A stretch of DNA of 64,000 bases from Achromobacter aloeverae (GTDB lineage Bacteria; Pseudomonadota; Gammaproteobacteria; Burkholderiales; Burkholderiaceae_B), in NCBI RefSeq assembly GCF_004121055.1, contig NZ_PYAL01000003.1:186001-250000 (forward strand), read 5' to 3'. The position numbers and the translations under genes were made by a program. The notes under the pieces were generated by a model, which was not told where the DNA came from, ran no database searches, and was given only the letters and a program-made list of their open reading frames with translations. Shown here piece after piece: positions 50,850 to 59,583 of the stretch (its first letter is position 1; the number at the start of each line of letters is the position of its first letter).

Positions 50850-52964
50850 GTGTCAGCTTGGGCTATCGGTATCGATATCGGGGGCACGTTCACGGACGTG
50901 GTGGCCCTGAACTACAAGGGTGGCGGCCTGCGCACGCTCAAGGTCTTGACCACCCACGGCGACCCCGCGCAGGGCGTGGCCGATGGCGTGCGGACGTTGA
51001 TCGGGCAATGCGGCATCGTGCCTGGCGACGTCCGTCGCATCGTGCACGCCACCACCCTGTTCACCAACGCGCTGATCGAGCGGCGCGGCGAGCCGACGGG
51101 TCTGTTGACCACGCGCGGCTTCCGCGACGTGCTGGAAATCGGCAACGAACGCAAATACGACCTGTACGACCTGCATATCGAGGCGGCGCCGGCCCTGGTG
51201 CAGCGGCGTTGGCGCGCGGAGATCGGCGCGCGCATGGATGCCGGTGGCGGGGAACTCGCCCCGGTCGACGCGGACGACGTGTGCCGCGCGGTGCAGCCGC
51301 TGGTCGACGAGGGCGTCCGGTCGCTGGCGGTATGCCTGCTGCATGCCTACGTCGATCCGCGTCACGAGGTCGCGGCGCGGGACATCCTGGCGCGCCATTT
51401 CCCCGGGCTGGAGATTACGCTGTCCAGCGATGTCGCGCCGGTGATCCGTGAGTTCGAACGGATGTCCACCACTTGCGCCAATGCCTACATCAAGCCGCTG
51501 GCTTCTCGCTACCTGACCTCGCTGCAGGAGCGCCTGGGCAAGCAGGGCCTGCCCACCGACGTGCTGATGATGCTGTCCAATGGCGGCCTGTGCCACGTCG
51601 ACGAGGCTCGTCGCACGCCTATCGAACTGCTGGAATCCGGCCCGGCCGCCGGCGCCATCTCCGCATCGCACTACAGCTTGCGCGATTCGCTGTCCAACCT
51701 GCTCGCGTTCGACATGGGCGGCACGACGGCCAAGCTGTGCCTGGTCGAGAACGGCAATCCCGCCATCGCCTACGGCTTCGAGGCGGCGCGCCAGAAACGT
51801 TTCGCCGAGGGCAGCGGCCTGCCTATACGCATCACCACCGTCGACCTGATCGAGATCGGCGCGGGAGGCGGCAGCATCGCCCATCGCGACGCGCTGGGCC
51901 TGCTGAAGGTCGGCCCGCAGAGCGCGGGTTCCGAACCTGGCCCGGCCTGCTATGGCCGCGGCGGCGCCGACGCCACCGTGACCGACGCCAATCTGCTGCT
52001 CGGCTACTTGAATCCGGACTACTTCGCCGGCGGCACCATGTCCATCGACCTGGACCAGGCGCGGCGCGAACTGGCGCGCGTGGGCGACTCGGTTGGCCGC
52101 GACGTGGTCGGCGCCGCATGGGGTATCCATGACATCGTTGCCGAGAATATGGCCGGCGCCGCCCGCGTGCACGTGGCCGAGCGCGGCCGCGACCCGCGCG
52201 ATTTCGTGCTGTTGTGCACCGGCGGCGGCGGTCCGCTGCACGGCTACTACGTGGCTCAGAAAATAGGCGTGCGCACCCTCGTGTGCCCGCCCGCGGCAGG
52301 CGTGGCGTCGGCCTACGGCCTGCTGGTGGCGCCCGCGCGCGCCGACCGGTCCCGCACGGTCAGCGTGAGGCCCGGCAGCGATTCGCTGGGCGTGCTGGAA
52401 AACGCCTATACCGACCTGGAGGCCCAGGTGCTGCAATCCTTGCAGGCCCTGGAAGCGACCTTCGGGCCGGTGCGCTTGTCGCGATATGCCGACGGCCGTT
52501 TCGTCGGACAGGGCTTCACCCTGACGGTGCCTTTGCCGCCTGGCCCCTATGGCTCCGAGGGGGGCAGCGGCGCGGGGGACGAGGAGGCGGTCCGCAAGGC
52601 CCTGCTCGCCGCGTTCGAGGACGCCTACCGCGAAAAGTTCGGCCGCACGCCGCCCGATGTGCCGATCGAACTGCTCAACCTGCGCGTCTCCGGCGAGGCG
52701 CCGCCGCGCGAGGTGCCCCGCGACGAGGGCGTCGCCGCCGGCGCGGCGCCCGCGCCCAAGGCACGGCGTCCGGTCTATTTCCGCGAGAGCGGTGACTACG
52801 TGGATACCCCGGTCTTCGACCGCGGCGCCCTGCGCGCCGGCTTCCGGGCCGACGGGCCGCTGCTGGTCGAGGACGAAGGCTCCACCCTGGTGGTGGGGCC
52901 GCGCGGGCGCGTCACCCAATCCGCCACCGGCAACCTGATCGTCGAAATCCTGGAGCAGGCATGA
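50850..52964 (+). CDS. Hydantoinase/oxoprolinase subunit A
   Basis: A 704-residue ATP-dependent hydrolase of the HyuA family, start GTG 50850 with AAGGAG upstream. The N-terminal actin-like fold has IGIDIGGTFTDVV and later VHATTLFTNALIERRG, LLAFDMGGTTAKLCLVE and GAGGGSIAH. With subunit B it opens hydantoin, N-methylhydantoin, 5-oxoproline or acetone-like substrates by ATP-dependent carboxyl phosphorylation. The gene overlaps hyuB by four bases. An A/T-rich promoter patch precedes it. Confidence 0.92.
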   Translation: MSAWAIGIDIGGTFTDVVALNYKGGGLRTLKVLTTHGDPAQGVADGVRTLIGQCGIVPGDVRRIVHATTLFTNALIERRGEPTGLLTTRGFRDVLEIGNERKYDLYDLHIEAAPALVQRRWRAEIGARMDAGGGELAPVDADDVCRAVQPLVDEGVRSLAVCLLHAYVDPRHEVAARDILARHFPGLEITLSSDVAPVIREFERMSTTCANAYIKPLASRYLTSLQERLGKQGLPTDVLMMLSNGGLCHVDEARRTPIELLESGPAAGAISASHYSLRDSLSNLLAFDMGGTTAKLCLVENGNPAIAYGFEAARQKRFAEGSGLPIRITTVDLIEIGAGGGSIAHRDALGLLKVGPQSAGSEPGPACYGRGGADATVTDANLLLGYLNPDYFAGGTMSIDLDQARRELARVGDSVGRDVVGAAWGIHDIVAENMAGAARVHVAERGRDPRDFVLLCTGGGGPLHGYYVAQKIGVRTLVCPPAAGVASAYGLLVAPARADRSRTVSVRPGSDSLGVLENAYTDLEAQVLQSLQALEATFGPVRLSRYADGRFVGQGFTLTVPLPPGPYGSEGGSGAGDEEAVRKALLAAFEDAYREKFGRTPPDVPIELLNLRVSGEAPPREVPRDEGVAAGAAPAPKARRPVYFRESGDYVDTPVFDRGALRAGFRADGPLLVEDEGSTLVVGPRGRVTQSATGNLIVEILEQA

Positions 52965-54610
52965 AGCAGCAAACCCAACCGGCCGGTCTGGCCGACCTGG
53001 CGGACTTGGCCGAGGATCCCATCTTCCTCGAAGTGTTCTGGGCGCGCATCCGGTCCATCGTCAACGAAGCCGCCAAGATGATCGTGCGCACGTCGTTCTC
53101 GACGCTGTCGACCGAGGCCAACGACTTCGCCGTGGTGTTGACGGACTCGCGGGGCCGTTCGCTGTCGGAGAACAGTGGCAGCATCCCGTCCTTCATCGGC
53201 ACGCTGCCTCGTACCGCGCAGGCCGTCATCGCACGCTTCGGCGCGGAGAACATGCGGCCGGGCGATGTATTCATCACCAACAACCCGTGGATAGGCACCG
53301 GTCACCTCAATGACGTGACGATGATCAAGCCCCTGTTCCACCAGGGCCGGCTGGTGGCGTTCGCGGCTTCCACGGCGCACGTGCCCGACATCGGCGGCAA
53401 GATACGGTCCGTCGATACCCGCGAGCTGTTCGAGGAAGGCTTCCACATGCCCTTGATGTATTTCCTGCGCCAGGGCAAGGACGATCCCACCTTGCTGGAG
53501 CTGCTGCGCACCAACGTGCGCACGCCGGAACAGACCGTGGGCGACATATGGGCCCAGGTCGGCGCGCTTGAGCTGATCGGGCGGCGCCTGGACGCCCTGC
53601 TTGGCGAATATGGCATGGACGGGATAGACCCGCTGGCGCACGCGCTGTTCGAGCGCAGCGAGGCGGCGATGCGCGCCGCCATCCAGGCGCTGCCCGATGG
53701 CAAGTACCGCTACGAAATGCAGACCGACGGCTTCGAGGAGCCGTTCCGCTACGCCATCGAACTGCGCATCGAGGGCGACACCATCACTTGCGACTATACG
53801 GGCACGTCGCCGCAGCAGCCGCGCGGCATCAATTGCGTGATGGCCTATACGATGGCCATGTCCGCCTATGCCATCAAGGCCTTGCTGCTGCCCGACCTGC
53901 CCAACAACGATGGCCTGTTCCGTCCCATCGCGGTCACCGCGCCGGAAGGTTCGCTGCTCAATCCGCGGCAGCCAGCGCCGGTGGGCGGCCGTTCCTGCAC
54001 CGGCCACTACGTGCCCACGGTCGTGTTCGGCGCCATGGTCCAGGTGCTGCCGGAGGCCGTCATCGGCGGCGCGGGTTCGCCCCTGTGGGTCGCCAACTTC
54101 AGCGGTACCCGGGAGAACGGCAAGCCCTTCGCCACGGTGCTGTTCTACAACGGCGGCATGGGGGGATCGGCGCGCAAGGACGGCGCTTCGGTGATGGCGT
54201 GGCCCAGCAACATCTCGCCCACGCCGGTGGAGGTCGCCGAGCGCGAGGCGCCGCTGCTCTTCAAGTACAAGGCCTTGCGGGGAGACTCCGGCGGGGCGGG
54301 CCGGCATCGTGGCGGGCTGGGGGAGGAAGTGTGCTTCGTCAGCCGCCATGCCACGCCGATGTCGGTAATCTTCATGACCGAACGGACCCGGATTCCGGCG
54401 CCCGGCATCGCGGGCGGCGGCGAGGGAGCGTGCGGGGAGGTACTGATCAACGGCGAGACTATCGACAACCGCAAGACCCATTGGGTGAAGCCGGGAGACG
54501 AGATCATCCTGCGCACGCCCGGCGGCGGCGGATACGGACCGCCGCGGGAACGGGATGACCGCCATGCCGAACACGACGTCCGGCAAGGGTATGCAGGCCG
54601 GCAGGCTTGA
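52961..54610 (+). CDS. Hydantoinase/oxoprolinase subunit B
   Basis: A 549-residue HyuB subunit: VFWARIRSIVNEAAKMIVRTSFSTLSTEANDFAVVLTD, GDVFITNNPWIGTGHLNDV, and the C-terminal GGGGYGPP ending. The start overlaps hyuA by four bases (ATGA). It forms the catalytic heteromer with HyuA. The stop is followed by a strong rho-independent terminator, so hyuAB is a closed unit separate from the following Bug gene. Confidence 0.92.
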   Translation: MKQQTQPAGLADLADLAEDPIFLEVFWARIRSIVNEAAKMIVRTSFSTLSTEANDFAVVLTDSRGRSLSENSGSIPSFIGTLPRTAQAVIARFGAENMRPGDVFITNNPWIGTGHLNDVTMIKPLFHQGRLVAFAASTAHVPDIGGKIRSVDTRELFEEGFHMPLMYFLRQGKDDPTLLELLRTNVRTPEQTVGDIWAQVGALELIGRRLDALLGEYGMDGIDPLAHALFERSEAAMRAAIQALPDGKYRYEMQTDGFEEPFRYAIELRIEGDTITCDYTGTSPQQPRGINCVMAYTMAMSAYAIKALLLPDLPNNDGLFRPIAVTAPEGSLLNPRQPAPVGGRSCTGHYVPTVVFGAMVQVLPEAVIGGAGSPLWVANFSGTRENGKPFATVLFYNGGMGGSARKDGASVMAWPSNISPTPVEVAEREAPLLFKYKALRGDSGGAGRHRGGLGEEVCFVSRHATPMSVIFMTERTRIPAPGIAGGGEGACGEVLINGETIDNRKTHWVKPGDEIILRTPGGGGYGPPRERDDRHAEHDVRQGYAGRQA

Positions 54611-54619
54611 TGCAGGAGG

Positions 54620-54648
54620 GGCGCGCGAATCTTCGCGCGCCTTTTTTT
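54620..54648 (+). terminator. Strong rho-independent terminator behind hyuB
   Basis: GGCGCGCGA (54620-54628), loop ATCT, TCGCGCGCC (54633-54641), then seven T. It is the clearest intrinsic terminator in the window, 10 bp behind the hyuB stop. Confidence 0.92.
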
Positions 54649-54670
54649 GTTCAATACGTTTGTTCAATAC
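54646..54670 (+). repeat. 12-bp direct repeat TTTGTTCAATAC at the terminator tail
   Basis: Copies at 54646-54657 and 54659-54670, one base apart, start in the terminator T-run. It resembles a slippage duplication and covers part of the promoter region of the Bug gene. Confidence 0.8.
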
Positions 54671-54688
54671 ATAACGCAAGGGGAAATC

Positions 54689-55672
54689 ATGAAGCAATCC
54701 GCGGTCCGGCAGTTTTTCGCGCGCGGCGCGTTCGCGCTATCGACCTTTTTCTGTGCGGTGTCGGCGCAAGCGGCCTATCCCGACCAACCCATCCGCATCA
54801 TCGTGCCTTACCCGGCTGGCGGCTCCACCGACCTGACGGCCCGCCTGCTGGGCCAGAAGGTCGGTGAACAACTGGGGCAGACCGTCATCGTCGAAAACCG
54901 TCCTGGCGCCGGCAGCAATATCGGAACCGGCTATGTCGTGAAATCCAAGCCGGATGGCTACACGCTGATCCTGGCGACATCAACCGCGCTGGCGGTCAAT
55001 CCCAGCCTCTATTCCAACCTGCCCTTCGATCCGCGCAAGGACCTGACACCCATCATCATGACCAGCACCATGCCCAACGTGATCGTGGTTGGCAATGGCA
55101 GCAAGGCGCATACGCTCAAGGAACTGAATGCGATCCTGAAGGGACCCGGCGGCCCCTTCAGCTTCGCCTCCGCGGGCAGCGGCACCCCCTCGCACCTGGG
55201 CGGCGAGCTCTACAAGCGCGCCCTGGGCCTTCCCCTGGTCCACGTTCCCTACAAGGGCGGAGCGCCCGCGCTGACCGACCTTATCGGTGGCCAGACCACA
55301 TTCATGATCGCGGTGATGCCGGAGGCGATGCCGCTGGTGAAGGACGGCAAGCTGCGTGCGTTGGCGGTGACGACAAGGAACCGCCTGCCCGGCTATCCCG
55401 ACCTGCCCACGGTCGCCGAGGATGCGATACCCGGCTACGAGCTGGTGGCGTGGTACGGCATCCTGGCGCCGGCCGGCACGCCGCCGGCCATCGTCGGCAC
55501 CTTGAACAAGGCCTTCGACAAGGCCCTGAAGGACCCGGACGTGGTGAGCAAGATGCGGGACATGGGCTTCGATATCACCGGTGGCGCGCCCGACGTGCTG
55601 GCCCGGCGCATGGAGACGGAGACGCCCATCTGGAGGGACGTCATCCAGAAGACCGGCATCAAGATGGATTGA
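54689..55672 (+). CDS. Bug (TctC-type) periplasmic receptor
   Basis: A 327-residue Bug receptor (start MKQSAVRQFFARG at 54689, AAGGGGA upstream). The signal peptide ends at AQA-AY, followed by DQPIRIIVPYPAGGSTDLTAR, VENRPGAGSNIGTGYVV, KPDGYTLI and HVPYKGGAPALTDLIGG. It follows the hyuAB terminator, so it has its own promoter. Its ligand may relate to a hydantoin or cyclic imide. It overlaps the convergent LysR gene by 14 bp. Confidence 0.92.
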   Translation: MKQSAVRQFFARGAFALSTFFCAVSAQAAYPDQPIRIIVPYPAGGSTDLTARLLGQKVGEQLGQTVIVENRPGAGSNIGTGYVVKSKPDGYTLILATSTALAVNPSLYSNLPFDPRKDLTPIIMTSTMPNVIVVGNGSKAHTLKELNAILKGPGGPFSFASAGSGTPSHLGGELYKRALGLPLVHVPYKGGAPALTDLIGGQTTFMIAVMPEAMPLVKDGKLRALAVTTRNRLPGYPDLPTVAEDAIPGYELVAWYGILAPAGTPPAIVGTLNKAFDKALKDPDVVSKMRDMGFDITGGAPDVLARRMETETPIWRDVIQKTGIKMD

Positions 55673-56621
55673 CCTTGTCGGCGGACGCCGCGCCCGCGAT
55701 ACGCGCATGAGGCGGCACGGGCGTGTCGCGCATCACCTGGCGCAGTATGGCCAGGAAGGCTTCCGCGCCGGGCGACAGCGAACGCAGGCGGCGCGAGATC
55801 AGGCAGACCTCGCGCATGAGCTGCGGCGACTTCAGCGGTCGGAAATGCAGCTTGTGCGCATAGCCATGCTGCGCCGTCAGCGCCGGCACCACGGAGTAGT
55901 TGCCCGGGGTTTTCAACAGCGAGAACAGCGATGTGGTGCTGGACGCTTCATTGCGATGGCCTTCGCGTTGCTTGAAGCCCCGCGCGTGCTTGCGCAGGAA
56001 GGAATCGATCCCGGTGTCGGCGCTGAAGCCCACATAGTTGGCGGGATCGAGATCGGTCCATGCCATCGGCGCCCTCGACCGCGCCAGTGGGTCGCTGGCG
56101 GCGGCGATGACGCCGTAGCGGTCTGTCAGCAGGGGCGTATAGAGCAGGTCTTCCAGGCCGCGATGGCGCGAGGCCACGGCGAAATCGATGGCGCCTTCGG
56201 CGACCAGCTGCTCGACCTGCTGCGCGCCGGCGTCTCGTATCGATACGGTGATCTGCGGAAATTGCGTGCGAAAGAGTTCGATGACCTTGTAGAGGTAGTA
56301 GTCGATCATGGATGCCGCGGCGGCGATGTGCAGGTGTCCGCGCTGCACGCTGGCAAAGGCCTTCAGGTCGGCGATGGAGGCATCGAAGCGCTTGATCATC
56401 TGCTCGGCCTCGGCCAGGTAGCGTTCCGCCTCTTCCGTCATCGATACGCGCCGCGTGCTGCGGTCGAACAGCTTGACGCCGATCCCTTCCTCGAACTGCT
56501 GGATCACGTGCGTCAGCGAGGACTGCGTCATGTACAGCCGGGCTGCCGCCGCGGTGAAGGAACCGCTGCGGGCGACCGCCACGAAGCAGCGCAAATGGCG
56601 CAGGGAAACGTGGTTGGACAT
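55659..56621 (-). CDS. LysR-family transcriptional regulator
   Basis: A 320-residue LysR regulator with helix-turn-helix ARSGSFTAAAARLYMTQSSLT, STRRVSMTEEAERYLAEAEQ and effector domain HLHIAAAASMIDYYLYK. Divergent from an aminotransferase gene (121-bp gap), with a LysR-type T-N11-A palindrome just upstream of its start. Likely controls itself and the aminotransferase, perhaps also Bug/hyuAB. Confidence 0.92.
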   Translation of the reverse strand: MSNHVSLRHLRCFVAVARSGSFTAAAARLYMTQSSLTHVIQQFEEGIGVKLFDRSTRRVSMTEEAERYLAEAEQMIKRFDASIADLKAFASVQRGHLHIAAAASMIDYYLYKVIELFRTQFPQITVSIRDAGAQQVEQLVAEGAIDFAVASRHRGLEDLLYTPLLTDRYGVIAAASDPLARSRAPMAWTDLDPANYVGFSADTGIDSFLRKHARGFKQREGHRNEASSTTSLFSLLKTPGNYSVVPALTAQHGYAHKLHFRPLKSPQLMREVCLISRRLRSLSPGAEAFLAILRQVMRDTPVPPHARIAGAASADKVNPS

Positions 56622-56634
56622 GGTCCGTCCTTTA

Positions 56635-56649
56635 TTCGTGTTTTACGAA
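56635..56649. promoter_or_regulatory. LysR-box palindrome TTCGT-N5-ACGAA
   Basis: TTCGTGTTTTACGAA is a perfect 5-bp-arm dyad with T-N11-A inside it, 14 bp upstream of the LysR start and 94 bp from the aminotransferase start, as expected for autoregulation by the LysR protein. Confidence 0.6.
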
Positions 56650-56742
56650 AGAAAGCCATAAATTATTCAATGGAAAGGATACAGGCGCGGGCGTAAGCTT
56701 CAAAGGCTTTCCTTCCGCCCACGTGCTTCTTCCCCGAAAAAA

Positions 56743-57948
56743 ATGTCACTCCATCTGGCGCAACGCACGCATCGCATCAAACCCTCTCCCAGTTCCATGG
56801 CCGGCCAGCGCGCCCGGGAACTGATGGCGCAAGGCCGCGACATCGTCAGCCTGTCGGCCGGCGAACCGGACTTCGATACGCCGGAGAACGTCGTGGAGGC
56901 CGCGATACGCGCGATGCGGGCCTCGCGGACGAAGTACACCGATATCGGCGGAACGCCGGAGCTGAAGGCAGCCATCCGCGACAAGTTCCGCCGCGAAAAT
57001 GGGTTGGAATATGGCAGCCAGGAAGTGATCGCGGGAACGGGCGCCAAGCAGGTCATCTTCAACGCGCTGATGTGCACGGTCGAGGAAGGCTGCGAGGTCA
57101 TCATTCCCGCGCCTTACTGGGTGTCCTATCCGGATATCGTGCTGCTGGCCGGCGGCAAGCCCGTTTTCGTGCAGGGCTCGCCCCGGCACGGCCTGAAGCT
57201 GCAAGCCGATGCGCTGGAGCGGGCCATCACGCCGAATACGCGCTGGCTGATCCTCAACGCGCCCGGCAATCCGGCGGGCTGCGTCTATTCCGAGGACGAG
57301 CTGCGGGAGCTGGCCCGTGTGTTGTTGCGTCATCCGCACGTCTGGATACTCACGGATGATATGTCTGAGCACATCCTCTTCGACGACCGGAAATTCAAGA
57401 CCATCGCCCAGGTCGAACCTCGCCTGTACGACCGCACGCTGACGGTGAACGGCGTGTCCAAGGCCTATGCGATGACGGGGTGGCGCATCGGCTACGCCGG
57501 TGGGCCGCGCGACCTGGTCTACGCGATGACCAAAATGCAGTCGCACAGCACCTCCAACCCCAGCTCCATCAGCCAGGCCGCGGCGGCCGAGGCGTTGATG
57601 GGCCCGCAGCACTTCATCAAGGAACGCGCCGCCATTTTCCAGCAGCGCCGCGACCGTGTCGTGGCCTTGCTCAATGCATGTCCCGGCGTGACCTGCGCCT
57701 TGCCGGAAGGCGCTTTCTACGTGTATCCCTCCTGCGCGGCGCTGCTGGGCCGCAGCACGCCTGGCGGCAAGGTGCTGGAGACGGATGAGGATGTGATCCT
57801 CTACCTGCTGGACGAGGAGAACCTTGCCGTGCTGCAAGGCGCCGCGTACGGCACGTCGCCGCATTTCCGCATTTCCATCGCGTCGTCCATGGAAACGCTG
57901 GAGGAAGGCTGCGCGCGCGTACGCCGTGCCTGCGAGAAGCTGGCGTAA
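56743..57948 (+). CDS. Pyridoxal-phosphate aminotransferase, aspartate aminotransferase class I/II type
   Basis: A 401-residue aminotransferase: SLSAGEPDFDTPENVVEAA, the PLP-lysine in TVNGVSKAYAMTGWRIGYAGG, NAPGNPAGCVYSEDEL, TDDMSEHILFD, and the C-terminal Arg of SPHFRISIASSMETLEEG. It belongs to the Rhizobium-type aspartate aminotransferase (subgroup Ib). The Arg-based binding of dicarboxylates is likely. Divergent from LysR. Confidence 0.92.
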   Translation: MSLHLAQRTHRIKPSPSSMAGQRARELMAQGRDIVSLSAGEPDFDTPENVVEAAIRAMRASRTKYTDIGGTPELKAAIRDKFRRENGLEYGSQEVIAGTGAKQVIFNALMCTVEEGCEVIIPAPYWVSYPDIVLLAGGKPVFVQGSPRHGLKLQADALERAITPNTRWLILNAPGNPAGCVYSEDELRELARVLLRHPHVWILTDDMSEHILFDDRKFKTIAQVEPRLYDRTLTVNGVSKAYAMTGWRIGYAGGPRDLVYAMTKMQSHSTSNPSSISQAAAAEALMGPQHFIKERAAIFQQRRDRVVALLNACPGVTCALPEGAFYVYPSCAALLGRSTPGGKVLETDEDVILYLLDEENLAVLQGAAYGTSPHFRISIASSMETLEEGCARVRRACEKLA

Positions 57949-57974
57949 GCCGGGCGTCGACACGCCGGCGGGGC

Positions 57975-57989
57975 GGGGCGCACCGCCCC
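57975..57989. terminator. Hairpin between convergent aminotransferase and SDR genes
   Basis: GGGGCG-CAC-CGCCCC forms a six-pair hairpin with a three-base loop in the convergent gap; no T-run, so a weak bidirectional terminator is possible. Confidence 0.4.
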
Positions 57990-58010
57990 CTCACCCGTGG
58001 CCAACGCCCT

Positions 58011-58772
58011 TCAACCCTTGACCAGCCCGCCATCCACGATCAGGTTCTGGCCCGTCACCGCGCGGGCCCAGGGCGAGAGGAAGAAGGCGACGACGTCGGC
58101 CAGTTCTTCCGGCGTGGTGACGCTGCGCAGCGGCGTCAGTCCCGCGACCAGGTCGAAGACCGCCTCCGGCGTGGCGGCGCTGGCATCGGTGACGCGCAGC
58201 AGGCCGCCGGACACCATGTTGACGGTGATACCGTCCGGTCCCAGGTCGTTGGCCGCCGTGCGCGTCAAGGACAGCAGCGCGGCCTTGGCGGCGGTGTAGT
58301 CGTGATAGGGCACCACCGGGTTCTGGAAAAGATTCGTGCCGATGTTGACGATGCGTCCATGGCCCAGGGCCCGCATGGCGGGGACGGCGGCCTGCAGCGT
58401 GTTGACGCAGCCCTTCAGCGCGCTGTCGATTTGCTGCTGGAACCGCCCCCAGGCGATCTCGTCGATCCTGGGACGGGCGTCGCCGTCGAAACGGAAATCG
58501 GCCAGCGCGTTGTTGACCACGGCCACGATGGGCCGCCCGAATTGCGCCAGGGCCTGGTCGAACAGCGCGCCGACGGAATGGGCGTCGGTGACATCGGCCT
58601 GCAGGGCGATCACGCGCGGTCCAAGCTCACGGGCCAACGCCTGGGCGGCCGCCTCGCTGCGATAGTAGTTGATGACTACCTGGGCGCCTTCGCGCGCCAG
58701 CGCGCGCGTGATGGCCGCCCCCAGTCCGCGCGCGCCGCCGGTGACCAGGACGCACTGTTCATTGAGCTTCAT
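58011..58772 (-). CDS. SDR-family oxidoreductase, FabG-like
   Basis: A 253-residue dehydrogenase: NAD(P) motif VTGGARGLGAAITRALAREG, VNNALADF, and the active site YHDYTAAKAALL. The Ser normally 13 residues before the Tyr is Thr (NIGTNLF), which may reduce or alter activity. C-terminal Rossmann residues are complete. It overlaps the GntR gene by 14 bp and is probably a target of the GntR repressor together with the divergent dehydratase. Confidence 0.87.
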   Translation of the reverse strand: MKLNEQCVLVTGGARGLGAAITRALAREGAQVVINYYRSEAAAQALARELGPRVIALQADVTDAHSVGALFDQALAQFGRPIVAVVNNALADFRFDGDARPRIDEIAWGRFQQQIDSALKGCVNTLQAAVPAMRALGHGRIVNIGTNLFQNPVVPYHDYTAAKAALLSLTRTAANDLGPDGITVNMVSGGLLRVTDASAATPEAVFDLVAGLTPLRSVTTPEELADVVAFFLSPWARAVTGQNLIVDGGLVKG

Positions 58773-59454
58773 TGCGGGGTTCCTTGATCTCGTTCACCGC
58801 CACCTTGCGCACGAATTCATACACGCCATGCAGGTGTTCGCGCATGCAGGCGACGGCGGTATCGGCATCCCCGGCCGCCAAGGCGGCGCAGATGCGTCGA
58901 TGTTGCTCCAGCACCAGCGAGGCCTTGAGTTTCTGCTTCAGGGCCAGCCGCCGCACGCGGTCCACATGGATCTTCGATTGCTGGATGACGCGCCAGACGC
59001 GCGGTTTGCCGGCGATCTCGGCGATGCGGGCATGCATGGCTTCGTCGGCCTGGTAGAAGCGCACCATGTCGCCCGCTTCCTTGGCGATTTCCTGCTCGCG
59101 CAGGATCGCCGCCAGGGCGTCGATGCCGGCCTGGTCCATCTTGCCGGCCGCCTCGCGGACCAGCGCGCATTCCAGGTTTTCGCGGATGAAGGCGGCCTGC
59201 ATCACTTCGTCGATGCGTATGGGGGCGATAAAGGTGCCCACCTGCGGGAAGACATCCACCAGCCCCTGCTCGCCCAGCTTGATCAGCACTTCCCGGATCG
59301 GCGTGCGGCTGACCTCGAACATGGCGCCGACCTCCGCTTCCGAAATGCTGGCGCCTGGCGCAAGCTCGCCGGACAGGATGCGTTCCAGCACCTGGTCGTA
59401 GAGAAGGTCCGAGAGGGGGCGCCGGGAGGCGCGCTGGTTGCGGATGGATTTCAT
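58759..59454 (-). CDS. GntR-family regulator, FCD subfamily
   Basis: A 231-residue FCD regulator: wHTH (LSDLLYDQVLERILSGELAPGASISEAEVGAMFEVSRTPIREVLIKLGEQGLVDVFPQVGTFIAP) and FCD domain with the metal residues in QADEAMHARIAEI, HRRICAALAAGD and REHLHGVYEF. It overlaps the SDR gene and is divergent from the glucarate-dehydratase-like gene. The palindrome at 59506 is its probable operator; the ligand is likely the sugar acid. Confidence 0.92.
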   Translation of the reverse strand: MKSIRNQRASRRPLSDLLYDQVLERILSGELAPGASISEAEVGAMFEVSRTPIREVLIKLGEQGLVDVFPQVGTFIAPIRIDEVMQAAFIRENLECALVREAAGKMDQAGIDALAAILREQEIAKEAGDMVRFYQADEAMHARIAEIAGKPRVWRVIQQSKIHVDRVRRLALKQKLKASLVLEQHRRICAALAAGDADTAVACMREHLHGVYEFVRKVAVNEIKEPRNEAQ

Positions 59455-59505
59455 GGGACGCTCGGTTGCCGGGTGGGTATTGTACGGTCCGTCGCCTTTA
59501 CGTAC

Positions 59506-59519
59506 ACTAGTATACTAGT
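59506..59519. promoter_or_regulatory. Perfect 14-bp palindrome, candidate GntR operator
   Basis: ACTAGTATACTAGT is a perfect dyad with the core TAGTATACTA, agreeing with the T-N-GTATAC-N-A pattern of FCD-type GntR regulators. It lies 52 bp before the GntR start and 65 bp before the dehydratase start, so it can control both. Confidence 0.78.
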
Positions 59520-59583
59520 ATTCCAATAATACCCTGGCCCCTCGGGCGGCCGGGATTCCCGACAGAGAGACAGGCAGCAGCCC

